Shown: positions 49,179-58,918 of the stretch, one piece after another | How positions within the stretch are numbered: the first letter of the stretch is position 1 | Layout: every line of letters starts with the position of its first letter | NCBI GenBank assembly: GCA_003538135.1 | Contig: DPOR01000014.1 | Span: forward strand, 1-64,000 | Length of the DNA stretch: 64,000 bases | DNA from: Oscillospiraceae bacterium | GTDB taxonomy: Bacteria > Bacillota > Clostridia > Oscillospirales > Acutalibacteraceae | Direction of reading: 5' to 3' | Position numbers and translations under genes: made by a program | The notes under the pieces: model-generated | Told to the model about the DNA's origin: nothing | Databases searched by the model: none | Seen by the model: the letters and a program-made list of their open reading frames with translations, nothing else

Positions 49179-50162
49179 TTATTGCCTTGCCTTACGCTTA
49201 TAGTATCTGCGAATGGCAAACACATATATCGGATGGAAAAATACATAAACTATATATCTGATAAGCTGTTTTTTATTAAGCTTCGCCTTCAGCAAAAATT
49301 TCTTTTTTGTAAGGCAAGTTCTGATTTTTTCTTTATACCAGTCCGTATTTTGATGCCCATGTTGTATGCAATAGTTTATTGTGATAATCATATTATCAAT
49401 ATATCCATTACACACCTGATTATATATTTCTTTGTTTTGATATTCGTTTTCCCAGAAATAGTTTTCTACATACACATAATTCAGCAACTTTTCTTTTGTC
49501 ATCCCAGAGTGCATAACAGACTCCGGATTAATATAATAGTGGTAATATGCCTTATTTTCCATTACCTCGCAGCCTGTTATATTTTTCCTTACATGATAAT
49601 TAAACAGCCAATCTTCACCCATTTTTAAATTCTCATCAAATCTGCAGCTTTTTATAACACTTCTCTTATATATTGAGGGAAATAATGACGCATACAAATT
49701 TGTTGATATAACATGTAATACCGCATCATTTATGTTTTTATAAAATGACAAATAGTAATCACCTATAACAATTTGAGTTCCGTCATCATAATTATAAAAC
49801 GTACCGCAAAATGAAATATCGGCACTGTATTTTCGGGAATTTTCATAAAGGAATTCATACATTTCCGTCTCAATCCAGTCATCGGAATCGACAAAGCCTA
49901 TGTAATCTCCCGTCGCAATATCAAGCGCCGCGTTTCTTGCCGACGAAACTCCTCCGTTTTCTTTATGTATGACCCTTATGCGGCTGTCCTTCTCAGCCCA
50001 CCCGTCGCACATGGCAGGGCAATTGTCCGGCGAGCCGTCATCGACTAAGATTATTTCGAGATTTTTATATGTCTGCCCGATTATGCTTTCAACGCATTTG
50101 TCAAGCGTTTTTTCAACTTTATAAACCGGAACTATAACACTGATTTTCGGTTGGCTGTTCAT
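49179..50162 (-). CDS. GT2 family glycosyltransferase (c), AT-rich C-terminal half
   Basis: 327 aa. N-terminal ~100 residues (ISVIVPVYKVEKTLDKC...GFVDSDDWIE) nearly match gene (b), also at the DNA level. From about 49860 down to 49180 the DNA becomes markedly AT-rich, unlike its neighbours, and codes for a Tyr/Asn/Lys-rich acceptor domain. This suggests a graft of foreign sequence onto a resident donor domain. ATG overlaps the upstream stop (ATGA at 50159-50162). Confidence 0.88.
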   Translation of the reverse strand: MNSQPKISVIVPVYKVEKTLDKCVESIIGQTYKNLEIILVDDGSPDNCPAMCDGWAEKDSRIRVIHKENGGVSSARNAALDIATGDYIGFVDSDDWIETEMYEFLYENSRKYSADISFCGTFYNYDDGTQIVIGDYYLSFYKNINDAVLHVISTNLYASLFPSIYKRSVIKSCRFDENLKMGEDWLFNYHVRKNITGCEVMENKAYYHYYINPESVMHSGMTKEKLLNYVYVENYFWENEYQNKEIYNQVCNGYIDNMIITINYCIQHGHQNTDWYKEKIRTCLTKKKFLLKAKLNKKQLIRYIVYVFFHPIYVFAIRRYYKRKARQ

Positions 50163-51184
50163 TGCTTCACCCCTAAATAGATCCTCAGAAATTCTACATA
50201 TTTTTCCGTCATAAACACGGAGCCGCGCCCGAGCGCCGACGCTAGCAGCTTTGTATGCGTCGGGAGCCTTTCGGTATCGACCCTTGCCGCCGCCGAGCGT
50301 ATATTTTCATCTGCGCAAATATTTTCGATAACCGCTCTGCGTTCTTTTCTTGACTTGGTGTTGGCCTTTTTAGCCTCATTGCGAAGCAGGAAGTTGACCA
50401 TATACAGAAGATAATAATCGAGCTGAGAGGATATATCGAAATCCGACTCCGCGTTCTTCTCCTTGAGACGCTTGTACGGCAGAAAGATTATGTCTTTAAG
50501 CCTTTCGTCATAGGCGGTCGACATCGAGCGACCCGTTATGCGGTAATGATAAGTCGGCGTTTTTATGCAGGCTGCGCTTTGCGCGTCGAGCAGACACGGA
50601 TATATGAACGCCGCATCCTCACCCATGCGTATACGCTCGTCCACAGGCGTGAGATTTTTTTCGATAAGCTCTCTTTTAACAAGCTTGCTCCAACAGTTCG
50701 GATTGACTCCGAAGCTGTAAAAGCTGCCGTCAAAGAGCATTTTCGGAAATATCTCGCTTTCAAGGCGCGCCCTGTCATAAAATCCCTCTTCAAAGCACTG
50801 TTCGCTCGGCTCTCTGCAGTCGCCGTAATCGCAGAGAAAATCGCTGAGTATTACATCGGGCGAATACTTTATGATTGCATTGTGCATATTCATAAATGTT
50901 TCGGGCTCGACCCAATCATCGCCGTCGACAAAGCCGATATAGTCGCCGCTTGAGACCGCAAATCCCGCCTTTCTTGCGCTGAGCAGACCGCCGTTTTGCT
51001 TATGCACGACCTTCATGCGCGCGTCCTTCGCAGCATATTCGTCGCAAATCTCGGGGCAGCCGTCGGGCGAGCCGTCGTCTACAATAATTATTTCCATATC
51101 CTCGAGCGTCTGCACCGAAAGGCTCTCGAGACATTGGCGGAGATATTCTTCAATTTTATATACCGGCACTATAACGCTTATCAT
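50159..51184 (-). CDS. GT2 family glycosyltransferase (d)
   Basis: 341 aa. MISVIVPVYKIEEYLRQC, IIIVDDGSPDGCPEICDEYAA, GFVDGDDWVE in the GT-A part. More divergent than genes (a)-(c), with its own C-terminal domain (residues ~110-341). Ends in a coupling overlap with gene (c). Donor and acceptor unknown. Confidence 0.88.
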   Translation of the reverse strand: MISVIVPVYKIEEYLRQCLESLSVQTLEDMEIIIVDDGSPDGCPEICDEYAAKDARMKVVHKQNGGLLSARKAGFAVSSGDYIGFVDGDDWVEPETFMNMHNAIIKYSPDVILSDFLCDYGDCREPSEQCFEEGFYDRARLESEIFPKMLFDGSFYSFGVNPNCWSKLVKRELIEKNLTPVDERIRMGEDAAFIYPCLLDAQSAACIKTPTYHYRITGRSMSTAYDERLKDIIFLPYKRLKEKNAESDFDISSQLDYYLLYMVNFLLRNEAKKANTKSRKERRAVIENICADENIRSAAARVDTERLPTHTKLLASALGRGSVFMTEKYVEFLRIYLGVKQ

Positions 51185-51195
51185 AATTCGGCACC

Positions 51196-52077
51196 TTAAC
51201 CTCTGAGTTTTTTGTAAAGCAGATACGCGAGTCTCCCGAATAAGTTCAACAGGCTTCTGTTGGCGCTGTAAACATCGATAACTTCATAATTTTCGGACGA
51301 ATTATATGTATGAACACGCAAGGGATTTTTGATTCCGATAATATTCAAATCCTTTACATCTACCGTCTTAACCGTCTTTTCGCGGTAATACGAACTAAAG
51401 TCGCTGTCAACCTCAAGGAAGTTGAGCCGCTTGCCGTATTCCTCCGAACAGTCCTGCGACACGCGCATAAGCTTGCCGCCGTATTCAAACATTTCGCCTG
51501 CCGCACGAGCAGTAACCGGATCGTTAACAACGCATCCAAGTTCTGTAGAGCAAAGCTTCATATTCTCATCGACACCGAACAAAACAAGTTCGCTGTTCTT
51601 TGTCCTCTCCATATCGCAGGCAAGCGCATAAAGCTTTCCTCCGCGGTTCAAAAGCGTTGTATCGGCAAAAACGATATCTTTGGCAAGATTCACGGATTTC
51701 TCCCATTTATCGGGAAAATCGACTGCTCTGTACATATCTAGTGTACGCCCTGAACCCGTTTCCGGCACAATATATATTTCGCCGTCATATTCAAAGATCT
51801 GCGGATACGACATATGATAAGGCTCGACGATTATCTCTTTCCAACGCGAAAAATTGCCGTTCGACCCAAGCTTCGAATATCCTATAACACCTCTTCGACG
51901 CAGATAGTCAAATAGTTCGGCAAAGATATATATTTCGCCGTCATACTCAAACACAAATGGATCAGCGACCCAATATCTCCAGCTATTTCTTATAGCTTTA
52001 AACGGCGTAACCGCATCTGTCAAAAGTGCATGTTTGCCCTTTTTTCGAAATGCCACACGATAATAATCAAGTTCCAC
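51196..52077 (-). CDS. Beta-propeller GINT1-like glycosyltransferase-associated protein
   Basis: 293 aa. Repeated blades of the type WVADPFVFEYDGEIYIFAE, SYPQIFEYDGEIYIVPETG, and FADTTLLNRGGKLYALACD are the five-bladed propeller of the family named after the N-terminal part of glucosamine inositolphosphorylceramide transferase (GINT1_N-like, also seen in GH43/GH32-type folds). Found in EPS loci; may transfer or bind a sugar. Begins with GTG after AAGGGGATTCCTG. A degradative role is unlikely given the biosynthetic context. Confidence 0.7.
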   Translation of the reverse strand: MELDYYRVAFRKKGKHALLTDAVTPFKAIRNSWRYWVADPFVFEYDGEIYIFAELFDYLRRRGVIGYSKLGSNGNFSRWKEIIVEPYHMSYPQIFEYDGEIYIVPETGSGRTLDMYRAVDFPDKWEKSVNLAKDIVFADTTLLNRGGKLYALACDMERTKNSELVLFGVDENMKLCSTELGCVVNDPVTARAAGEMFEYGGKLMRVSQDCSEEYGKRLNFLEVDSDFSSYYREKTVKTVDVKDLNIIGIKNPLRVHTYNSSENYEVIDVYSANRSLLNLFGRLAYLLYKKLRG

Positions 52078-52099
52078 CAGGAATCCCCTTTCAACACTA

Positions 52100-53287
52100 T
52101 TACTTAAATTTCAGCCATATAAGGCTTGTTCCGTTGCAAGCATACCACATATGAACGAGCAGATAACCCACCATGCAGAAATTGATGACAAGCTCGTTCG
52201 AGGACAGCGTCATGCCGGATTTTATTACCGACTTGTTCTTTCTGCCGGTGAGCATCTCAATTTTTGCGTTTGAGTTTGCCTGCATACCAACCATAAAGAC
52301 TACCGAAATGACCGCGGGAATCACCCAACGGGCAAAGCGGATAAAGGTCAGAGTGAAAGTAATTGAACCCAGCATGAAAAAGACTATCAGCTGAACAAAA
52401 TTTATATAATCCGAAAAGCTTTCGTACTTTTCCGTCTGTTTTTTGATAACATAAACCGCATAATAGAAGACGCATACGGCAATCACGAACACAGATACAT
52501 TTACAAGATACTGTGTTCCGTTCACAAATCCGCTCGTCGCCGTGGCTCTCTCCGCCTTTTCGGAAATCAGCTGGAGATATTCTATATTGGTGATCTCTCC
52601 GAGACGGGGCACGACGGCTCCGCCGAGTATCAGCGCAAAAAAGACGAGCACGGACATAAACTTGCTGTTTTTCTTGCCGGAAAGCAGCAGAGCTATGCGA
52701 ATCATCATCATAAGTATGCCGCTCGAATGCATAAAGCACATTGCCAAATACCCGAGCCAGCATAACGGCTTATACTTCTTTTCGACCAGCTCGAGATACG
52801 CAAACATGCAGAAGAGCGTGAATGTCAATCCGTTTCTGATTCCGCTGCAGACATCATAGAACCAGTATGTAGACAGAATGAAGAACGACGCGACGAACAG
52901 ATACCACTTATTCACTTCGTATCTCTGCGAAGCCCGCCACAACACCCAGAACATACTTCCGTAAGCTAAGAATATAGTAACGGCGGGAAGCATACCGTTA
53001 TCCGGGAAAAGGCTAATCAGATAGAAATAAAATCCGCAAACGGGAAGCGAGTTCCAGTGCTCTTCTCCGTTTTCAATCATTCGTCTGAGGCACTTAAAGC
53101 CTCCGCGTCTGAGTTTCGCCAACGTTCTGAAATAATTATAGAGATCGTCGGTATCTTTTGGCACCGCAAAAAACGCCATAATCGACAACGCAAGTACCAA
53201 GGCAATGAACAACCACTTTATATGTTTTCTCGGAACCAGAGGATAGATAGCGCAAAACAAAAGAACTATAATTAAATATATCAGCAT
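52100..53287 (-). CDS. EpsG-family polysaccharide polymerase
   Basis: 395 aa with about ten membrane helices and a large periplasmic-side loop. PKDTDDLYNYF near residue 50 matches the EpsG family (PF14897), in which a similar acidic stretch precedes the first long loop. It is the Wzy-equivalent joining repeat units. Start overlaps the upstream GT4 stop by 7 bases. Confidence 0.87.
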   Translation of the reverse strand: MLIYLIIVLLFCAIYPLVPRKHIKWLFIALVLALSIMAFFAVPKDTDDLYNYFRTLAKLRRGGFKCLRRMIENGEEHWNSLPVCGFYFYLISLFPDNGMLPAVTIFLAYGSMFWVLWRASQRYEVNKWYLFVASFFILSTYWFYDVCSGIRNGLTFTLFCMFAYLELVEKKYKPLCWLGYLAMCFMHSSGILMMMIRIALLLSGKKNSKFMSVLVFFALILGGAVVPRLGEITNIEYLQLISEKAERATATSGFVNGTQYLVNVSVFVIAVCVFYYAVYVIKKQTEKYESFSDYINFVQLIVFFMLGSITFTLTFIRFARWVIPAVISVVFMVGMQANSNAKIEMLTGRKNKSVIKSGMTLSSNELVINFCMVGYLLVHMWYACNGTSLIWLKFK

Positions 53288-54414
53288 TTTATCACCCCTG
53301 CCCCTTCGTATATTTTTTCGAGCTGCTTTGCAGTCTCGTTTATATCATAATTTTTGATAAGCTTTTCGACCGACACGCTCTCTCTGTCGATTGATGCGAG
53401 CCTCTGCGCGTGCTTTGCCCACTCCGAGGCGGGAAGCGAAAGCGAAGCATATTCCACATTATCGTTCTGCTTAGCGTATCTCGACACCGTATCCGATATC
53501 AGACACGGAAGCTTCGTCGCCTGAGCCTCTATAAGCGTAACCGGGAGTCCCTCTTTAAGCGACGGAAACACAAATACATCCATTGCCTGAAGCAGATCGT
53601 AAACATCGTCTCTGACACCCGTAAGAATGACGCTGTTCTCTATACCCAAGCGCCGCGCCTTTTCTTCTATTGCATCCTTTTCTTCGCCCTCACCTACTAT
53701 AAGTAATACGGAATCAGCATTGATTTTTTTGAGTTCGGCAAAAACATCGAGAAGGAACTTATGGTTTTTAATATAATTGAGCCTGCCGACATGACCCACG
53801 ACAAGCTTGTTTTCAACGCCCAACTCACGCCGCTTCCGCTCGCGCATCTCCGAGTCAAACTTATATTTGCTCAGGTCTATTCCGTTATTAAGAATTATTC
53901 CGCGCCTTTTGAAGGTGCGTTTTCCGTAAAGATAAGCCCCCGACTCGGGTCCGCAGGCCACAAGCGCAGTCCCGCAGGAATCAAGCAGCAGAGTCATAAA
54001 GAAACGGTAGACATCAAACATCCTGCGTTGAATAAAGCTTCTGTTTTCCATACACGGATCCGTCATGTGCCCATGCGGCACACGGACAGGCACACCCTCG
54101 CTGCGAGCGGCGAGCATCACAAGCCCGCTGAAAAACATAAGGTGCGAATGAACGGCGTCGTATTTGCCCTCGCGGATAACTTTTTTCAGATATTTATAGT
54201 CAGCAAGATAACCCCTCACGTTCGAAGGGCGGTGTATGACCTTTGCGCCGCTCTCGATAACCTTCGGCTCAAGAGGGCCTACCTCATCGCCGACTATGTA
54301 ATATGTACACTCAAAGCGTTCGCGGTCGAGGTGCATCTGCAAGCTTGTTGCAACCACATCGAAGCCTCCGACCCTGAGAGGACTTGTAACTATCAAAACC
54401 TTTTTCTTCATCAA
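53281..54414 (-). CDS. GT4 family glycosyltransferase (a)
   Basis: 377 aa, GT-B fold. RVGGFDVVATSLQMHL near the start, GHVGRLNYIKNHKFLLDVF and the E-x7-E motif PSLKEGLPVTLIEAQATKLP with catalytic Glu pair. Retaining enzyme using an NDP-sugar. It is the fifth of five GT4 genes in the locus; 22 bases from gene (b). Confidence 0.92.
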   Translation of the reverse strand: MMKKKVLIVTSPLRVGGFDVVATSLQMHLDRERFECTYYIVGDEVGPLEPKVIESGAKVIHRPSNVRGYLADYKYLKKVIREGKYDAVHSHLMFFSGLVMLAARSEGVPVRVPHGHMTDPCMENRSFIQRRMFDVYRFFMTLLLDSCGTALVACGPESGAYLYGKRTFKRRGIILNNGIDLSKYKFDSEMRERKRRELGVENKLVVGHVGRLNYIKNHKFLLDVFAELKKINADSVLLIVGEGEEKDAIEEKARRLGIENSVILTGVRDDVYDLLQAMDVFVFPSLKEGLPVTLIEAQATKLPCLISDTVSRYAKQNDNVEYASLSLPASEWAKHAQRLASIDRESVSVEKLIKNYDINETAKQLEKIYEGAGVIKC

Positions 54415-54436
54415 CTGTTCTCCGAACTTTTATATT

Positions 54437-55531
54437 TTATCGGCAATGCTCCGTCTGCTGCGAATATATCTCTTCAATTCGCGCGGCGGTAAGTTTGCAG
54501 TCATATCCCGCTGCGGCTACTACCGCCGACGCCGACGCACGATCTGTGTTCAAAGCAGCAGAAAGGATTCTGTCTGCCCATGCCTCCGCGCCGATATCGA
54601 GCGGGATAAACTCAAAGTTATCGAGCAGCTTTGCCTCTTCCGGCACTCCGGGCGATGCGAAGCAGTTAAGCCCGCTGCTCTGCGCCTCTATAAGCACAAT
54701 TCCCAGGCCTTCAAATAACGACGGGAGAGCGAATGCATCCGCCGCGCTCATTATCTTTTCAACATCCGTGCGCCGTCCGGCAAAGATAACTTTTTCGCTG
54801 AGACCGAGCATCGACACCTTTCCGCGGATCTTCTCCTCTTCTGAGCCTGTTCCAACAAGAAGCAGTACACTGTCAGGATGTTTTTTAACGACCGAAGCAA
54901 AAATATCTATCAAAAATTCATGATTCTTCACCGGCGCGAACATTCCGACATGACAGAGTGTGAACCGATCTCCGATATCAAACTCACGCCTTATCTCGTC
55001 GCGATACGCCGGATTAAACGAGAACTTTTCAGTATCGACACCGTTTTTTATGACTTCAAAATCGCTGTTACCGAAGAGAAAATGCCCCGCCGCATCGGAA
55101 CATGCCAGTCTGACATCCGTGAGCTTATTCATTCTCTTTTTATTGAGAGTATGAAGAGCCCTTGTAAGCCGGTTGAAATTCGAGTTGGAACTGTGGCTGT
55201 GTGCGATGCACCGCACACCGACTTTTCTTGCAGCTTCGAGCGCCTCGATGCTGCTGCACGAATTGAGATGGACATGAGCCACCTTTATCTCCGGATGATT
55301 GCGCAGAACATTTTCGATATTGCGCTTATATTCCGACGGTGCGGAACGCCTGCTCGGTATCCTGAATATGCGACTTCCTTTCGTAACAAAATCATCTTCA
55401 AAAGGGATCTTGTCCTGTGTTGTTACAACCAGGTCTATGGGCGTTGAAGTGTTCATAATAATATTTCTTATAAACACCTCAACTCCACCAAGATTAGATG
55501 AATATCCGAATTCGACCGCCCTGTTTTCCAT
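54437..55531 (-). CDS. GT4 family glycosyltransferase (b)
   Basis: 364 aa. GYSSNLGGVEVFIRNII, CHVGMFAPVKNHEFLIDIF and PSLFEGLGIVLIEAQSSGL identify the GT-B fold and E-x7-E site. Missing the first few residues usual in relatives (starts MENRAVEFG...). Coupled to gene (c) with 12 bases between. Sugar specificity not evident. Confidence 0.92.
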   Translation of the reverse strand: MENRAVEFGYSSNLGGVEVFIRNIIMNTSTPIDLVVTTQDKIPFEDDFVTKGSRIFRIPSRRSAPSEYKRNIENVLRNHPEIKVAHVHLNSCSSIEALEAARKVGVRCIAHSHSSNSNFNRLTRALHTLNKKRMNKLTDVRLACSDAAGHFLFGNSDFEVIKNGVDTEKFSFNPAYRDEIRREFDIGDRFTLCHVGMFAPVKNHEFLIDIFASVVKKHPDSVLLLVGTGSEEEKIRGKVSMLGLSEKVIFAGRRTDVEKIMSAADAFALPSLFEGLGIVLIEAQSSGLNCFASPGVPEEAKLLDNFEFIPLDIGAEAWADRILSAALNTDRASASAVVAAAGYDCKLTAARIEEIYSQQTEHCR

Positions 55532-55543
55532 CGTATCCCCCTG

Positions 55544-56656
55544 TTATTCATGCCAGTTTTTAAGATAGAATTTTTCAAGTTCTTCCGTAGTTGATACTAT
55601 ATCATATCCCGCCGCAGCTATCTCCGCCTTTGTATTTCTACGCTCATATCCGTCGGCATATTTCAAAGCGGTACAAGCCCACTTTTTCGGCGAATCGTCG
55701 AGAGAACAAAACTCAACAAGATCAGTAATATTTATCTCCGAAGATATTGTATCAGTCGCGACTATATGCAATCCGGATGCCTGAGCTTCAACAAGCGACA
55801 CCGGAAGCCCCTCGTTGAACGAAGTCATTATAAAAACATCCATTGCGCTGAGTATGCAATCAATATCAGTGCGTACACCCGTAAATATCACACTGTCAGC
55901 AAGTCCGAGCGACTTCACCTTTTCCTCTATCGCTCCGCGCAGATCGCCGTCGCCGACAAGAAGCAAAACGGCATTGCTGTTTTCCTTTTTAATCTCGGCA
56001 AAAACATCGATAAGAAGATAATGGTTCTTCTGAATATGAAAACGAGAGACATTGCCTATAACAAATTTTCCGTCAAGTCCGAGTTCCGCCCTGATTTTAT
56101 CGCGCTTATCAGAAGAGAAAGCAAATTTATCCGTATCGACACCGTTTCTGATGATATAGTAGTTGTCACGCGTTGTTGCTTTCTCCCCGAACATCCATAC
56201 ACCGGCATCATTTGAACAAGCAAACAGGTAATCCGCCTGATTCTTCAGCGGAAGGCGGTAAAGATCGATCACCTTCTGCCTTATACCCTTTTGAGACAGA
56301 GCTATGTGGCTGTGCGCTATTGTTACAAGACCGTACTTCTTAGCGATCGGTAGAAACACACTTGCAGAACCCGTCATATGCGCATGGATTATTCTGTATT
56401 CCGGATGCTCTGCAAAGAACCTGTTCCAGCAGCGCTTATATTCAAAATGATTAAGTACATTATACTGTGGAAATCTGTATATCTTTCCGCCGAGAGATTC
56501 AATCTCATCGTCATAATCATAACGGTCGGGAGTATGTACAATAAAATCAAATTGCACAACGGATCTGTCAATGGTGCGGTAAATATTCATAACAAGAGTC
56601 TCCGCACCGCCGCGTTTGAGTTTTCCGAGAACTATCAATACTCTTTTTGCCGCCAT
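55544..56656 (-). CDS. GT4 family glycosyltransferase (c)
   Basis: 370 aa. KRVLIVLGKLKRGGAETLVMNIYR, then GNVSRFHIQKNHYLLIDVF and TSFNEGLPVSLVEAQASGL. The ATG at 56654-56656 follows AAAGGTGAG by 6 bases; the upstream ATG (56686) would overlap gene (d). Retaining glycosyltransferase of the EPS operon. Confidence 0.92.
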   Translation of the reverse strand: MAAKRVLIVLGKLKRGGAETLVMNIYRTIDRSVVQFDFIVHTPDRYDYDDEIESLGGKIYRFPQYNVLNHFEYKRCWNRFFAEHPEYRIIHAHMTGSASVFLPIAKKYGLVTIAHSHIALSQKGIRQKVIDLYRLPLKNQADYLFACSNDAGVWMFGEKATTRDNYYIIRNGVDTDKFAFSSDKRDKIRAELGLDGKFVIGNVSRFHIQKNHYLLIDVFAEIKKENSNAVLLLVGDGDLRGAIEEKVKSLGLADSVIFTGVRTDIDCILSAMDVFIMTSFNEGLPVSLVEAQASGLHIVATDTISSEINITDLVEFCSLDDSPKKWACTALKYADGYERRNTKAEIAAAGYDIVSTTEELEKFYLKNWHE

Positions 56657-56663
56657 ATCCAAC

Positions 56664-57746
56664 TCACCTTTCGTAGAAGTCAACAAGTGTATTTGCGCAT
56701 TTATTTATGTCCCAGCCGCAGTCTCTGACTTTTTCAAACGCGGAGGCGCGCAGATCGTCGGGCATTGTTTCGACTTCTTTTGCCCAGACCTTCGGGTCGG
56801 CGTCGATCGACAGGCGCTTTATATGATCTGTAATACAGACTTCATCAGTCACGGTGTCGGACATGAGCACCGGGAGCCCTGCCGCCTGCGCTTCGACGAC
56901 CGAAACAGGTAAACCCTCTTTAAAGGACGGAAAAACAAACACATCCATCGCGCTGAGCAATTGAGGAACATCGGAGCGCCTGCCCAAGAAATATATGCAG
57001 TCAGATATTCCGAGCTGATTCGCAAGTTTTCTGAGTTCATCAGTCTCCTCCGCGCCCGCCATAAGAAGCGCTGCATCAGGGTGCGCTTTCTTTATTTCAG
57101 CAAACACACGCATAAGATATGGGTGGTTCTTCTGCGGAGGAGCCACTCTGCCAACATGGCCGACGACCAATTGGTTCGTGCCGAATCCGAATTCGCTGCG
57201 TGCGTCAAATCTTTTTTCTTTGGTAAACTCATATGCAGAACAATTAATAGCATTAGGGAGCACAGTAAAGTTCTTGTCGTCTCCGTACCAGAAGCGTCCT
57301 GCGTCGCGGCCGCAGGCAAAAAGCCTGTCCGCCAAAAAGCGTGTCGGAACATTAAAAAGTCTGTTACGCCATTCTTTTTTTGGATTGAGTGAATACCATG
57401 TTGAGTGGCAATGCGCCGCCACCTTTTTTATTCCGTGCTTTCTCGCTTTGGGAGCAATAAGGCAGGTCAAATACGGCGCATGGATATGTACCGCCGCATA
57501 TTCGCCCTTATGCTCTTCAAAAAAGCCGTCAAGCTCGGACGAGACAAAGCTTTTTATTCCGGGCGTATTTATTCTGAACACGCGCCCGCCGAGTGCTTCT
57601 ATCTCGGCGCGTCTGTCGCGCTCGCACTCCTTGAAATACATTATGTCAAATTTTATATCTTCCGGCATCGCGCGAAAATAGTTGAGCACGACGCTCATCA
57701 CACCGTTTGCGACGCCTATATCCGGCACAAAATGCAGTATTCTCAT
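56664..57746 (-). CDS. GT4 family glycosyltransferase (d)
   Basis: 360 aa. MRILHFVPDIGVANGVMSVVLNY, GHVGRVAPPQKNHPYLMRVF and PSFKEGLPVSVVEAQAAGL. Same architecture as (a)-(c) and (e); the five are paralogues that probably diverged to add successive sugars. Starts 17 bases after gene (e). Confidence 0.92.
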   Translation of the reverse strand: MRILHFVPDIGVANGVMSVVLNYFRAMPEDIKFDIMYFKECERDRRAEIEALGGRVFRINTPGIKSFVSSELDGFFEEHKGEYAAVHIHAPYLTCLIAPKARKHGIKKVAAHCHSTWYSLNPKKEWRNRLFNVPTRFLADRLFACGRDAGRFWYGDDKNFTVLPNAINCSAYEFTKEKRFDARSEFGFGTNQLVVGHVGRVAPPQKNHPYLMRVFAEIKKAHPDAALLMAGAEETDELRKLANQLGISDCIYFLGRRSDVPQLLSAMDVFVFPSFKEGLPVSVVEAQAAGLPVLMSDTVTDEVCITDHIKRLSIDADPKVWAKEVETMPDDLRASAFEKVRDCGWDINKCANTLVDFYER

Positions 57747-57762
57747 ATTGCAACCCCTATTC

Positions 57763-58899
57763 TCAGATGAGTCCGAGATTGCTGTAGATAGTCAGCATCT
57801 CGCGGTTGACATTCTCGGTCGAAAAATCCCTGACCATATCGAGACCGTTTTCGCCGAATGTGCGAAGCTTCTCGCGGTCGTTCATAAGCTCGAGTATTTT
57901 TTCCGCCATCATCCCGCTGTCGCCAACGGGAACGAGATATCCGTTGACCCCGTCTTCGACTGCGTCGTTGTTGCCGCGCACATCGGTGGCAACTATCGGA
58001 TTGCCCATAGCCATAGCCTCGATAAGATTTATCGGCAGACCCTCCTGGAAGCTCGACGCGACCGACAGATCGCTCAGACCCACGAGGTTATTTATATCGC
58101 GGCGATAGCCGAGAAAATCGACATTTTCGGCGATACCGCGCTCGGCGACCATCTGCTTATACTCTTCGAGCCTTATCGGCTGACCGGGCAGAAGCAGCTT
58201 CACGTTTTTGTTCTTCTGCACTATTTTTTGAAGCGCATCGAAGAGCATCGGCTGGTTCTTTCTGACCGAGAGATCGGCGGGATAAATCATAATAAAAGTA
58301 TCGTTATCGTAACCGTATTCAGCTCTGAGTCTCGCTTTTTCTTCGTCGTAGACCGCCTTAAATCGGTCAAGCTCAACACCGACGCCGTGAACCTTATATA
58401 TTTTTCCGGCTCTGAATTTTTTCTTGTGCGCCAGCTCACAATCCTCGCTGTTTATAGTTATGAGGCAGTCGGTATACTTCGACAGATACTTTTCCACGGG
58501 ATAGAAAAGCATCCAGTTTTTAATCGAGGCGCCCTTGAAAAAATGAAAGCCGTGAGCCGTGTATATGACCTTCGTCCCCTTTTTGCGCGCGCTTTTGGCC
58601 GCAAGACGGGTAATGACCGCGCCCATGGGGGTATGGCAATGCACGGCGTCATAGCCGTTGCCGTCAATAATCTTTTTGAGCTCTCTGTACGCCTTTATGT
58701 TATTCGGACGCAGAGGCCGACGCTCAAACGGGACTTCAAAAGTCTTGTCTATTGCGGACAGATCGAGTCCCGGCTTGTCTGCGGAATTATCCTTGAACGC
58801 GGCGTGAACCTCGACTCCGCGAGCCTTCAGTTCACGGATAAACGGCATATGAAACTGCCCTATATGACTGCGCACCGTGGCGACGAACAAAATTTTCAT
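57763..58899 (-). CDS. GT4 family glycosyltransferase (e)
   Basis: 378 aa. MKILFVATVRSHIGQFHMPF start, YTAHGFHFFKGASIKNWML near residue 115, as in EpsD/PglA-like transferases, and SSFQEGLPINLIEAMAMGNPIVATDVRGN with the E-x7-E motif. The HGFHFF group is typical for the enzyme that adds the second sugar to the undecaprenyl-linked acceptor. It is the first GT after the priming transferase region, which fits that role. Confidence 0.93.
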   Translation of the reverse strand: MKILFVATVRSHIGQFHMPFIRELKARGVEVHAAFKDNSADKPGLDLSAIDKTFEVPFERRPLRPNNIKAYRELKKIIDGNGYDAVHCHTPMGAVITRLAAKSARKKGTKVIYTAHGFHFFKGASIKNWMLFYPVEKYLSKYTDCLITINSEDCELAHKKKFRAGKIYKVHGVGVELDRFKAVYDEEKARLRAEYGYDNDTFIMIYPADLSVRKNQPMLFDALQKIVQKNKNVKLLLPGQPIRLEEYKQMVAERGIAENVDFLGYRRDINNLVGLSDLSVASSFQEGLPINLIEAMAMGNPIVATDVRGNNDAVEDGVNGYLVPVGDSGMMAEKILELMNDREKLRTFGENGLDMVRDFSTENVNREMLTIYSNLGLI

Positions 58900-58918
58900 C
58901 GGATATTCTCCATTCGTT

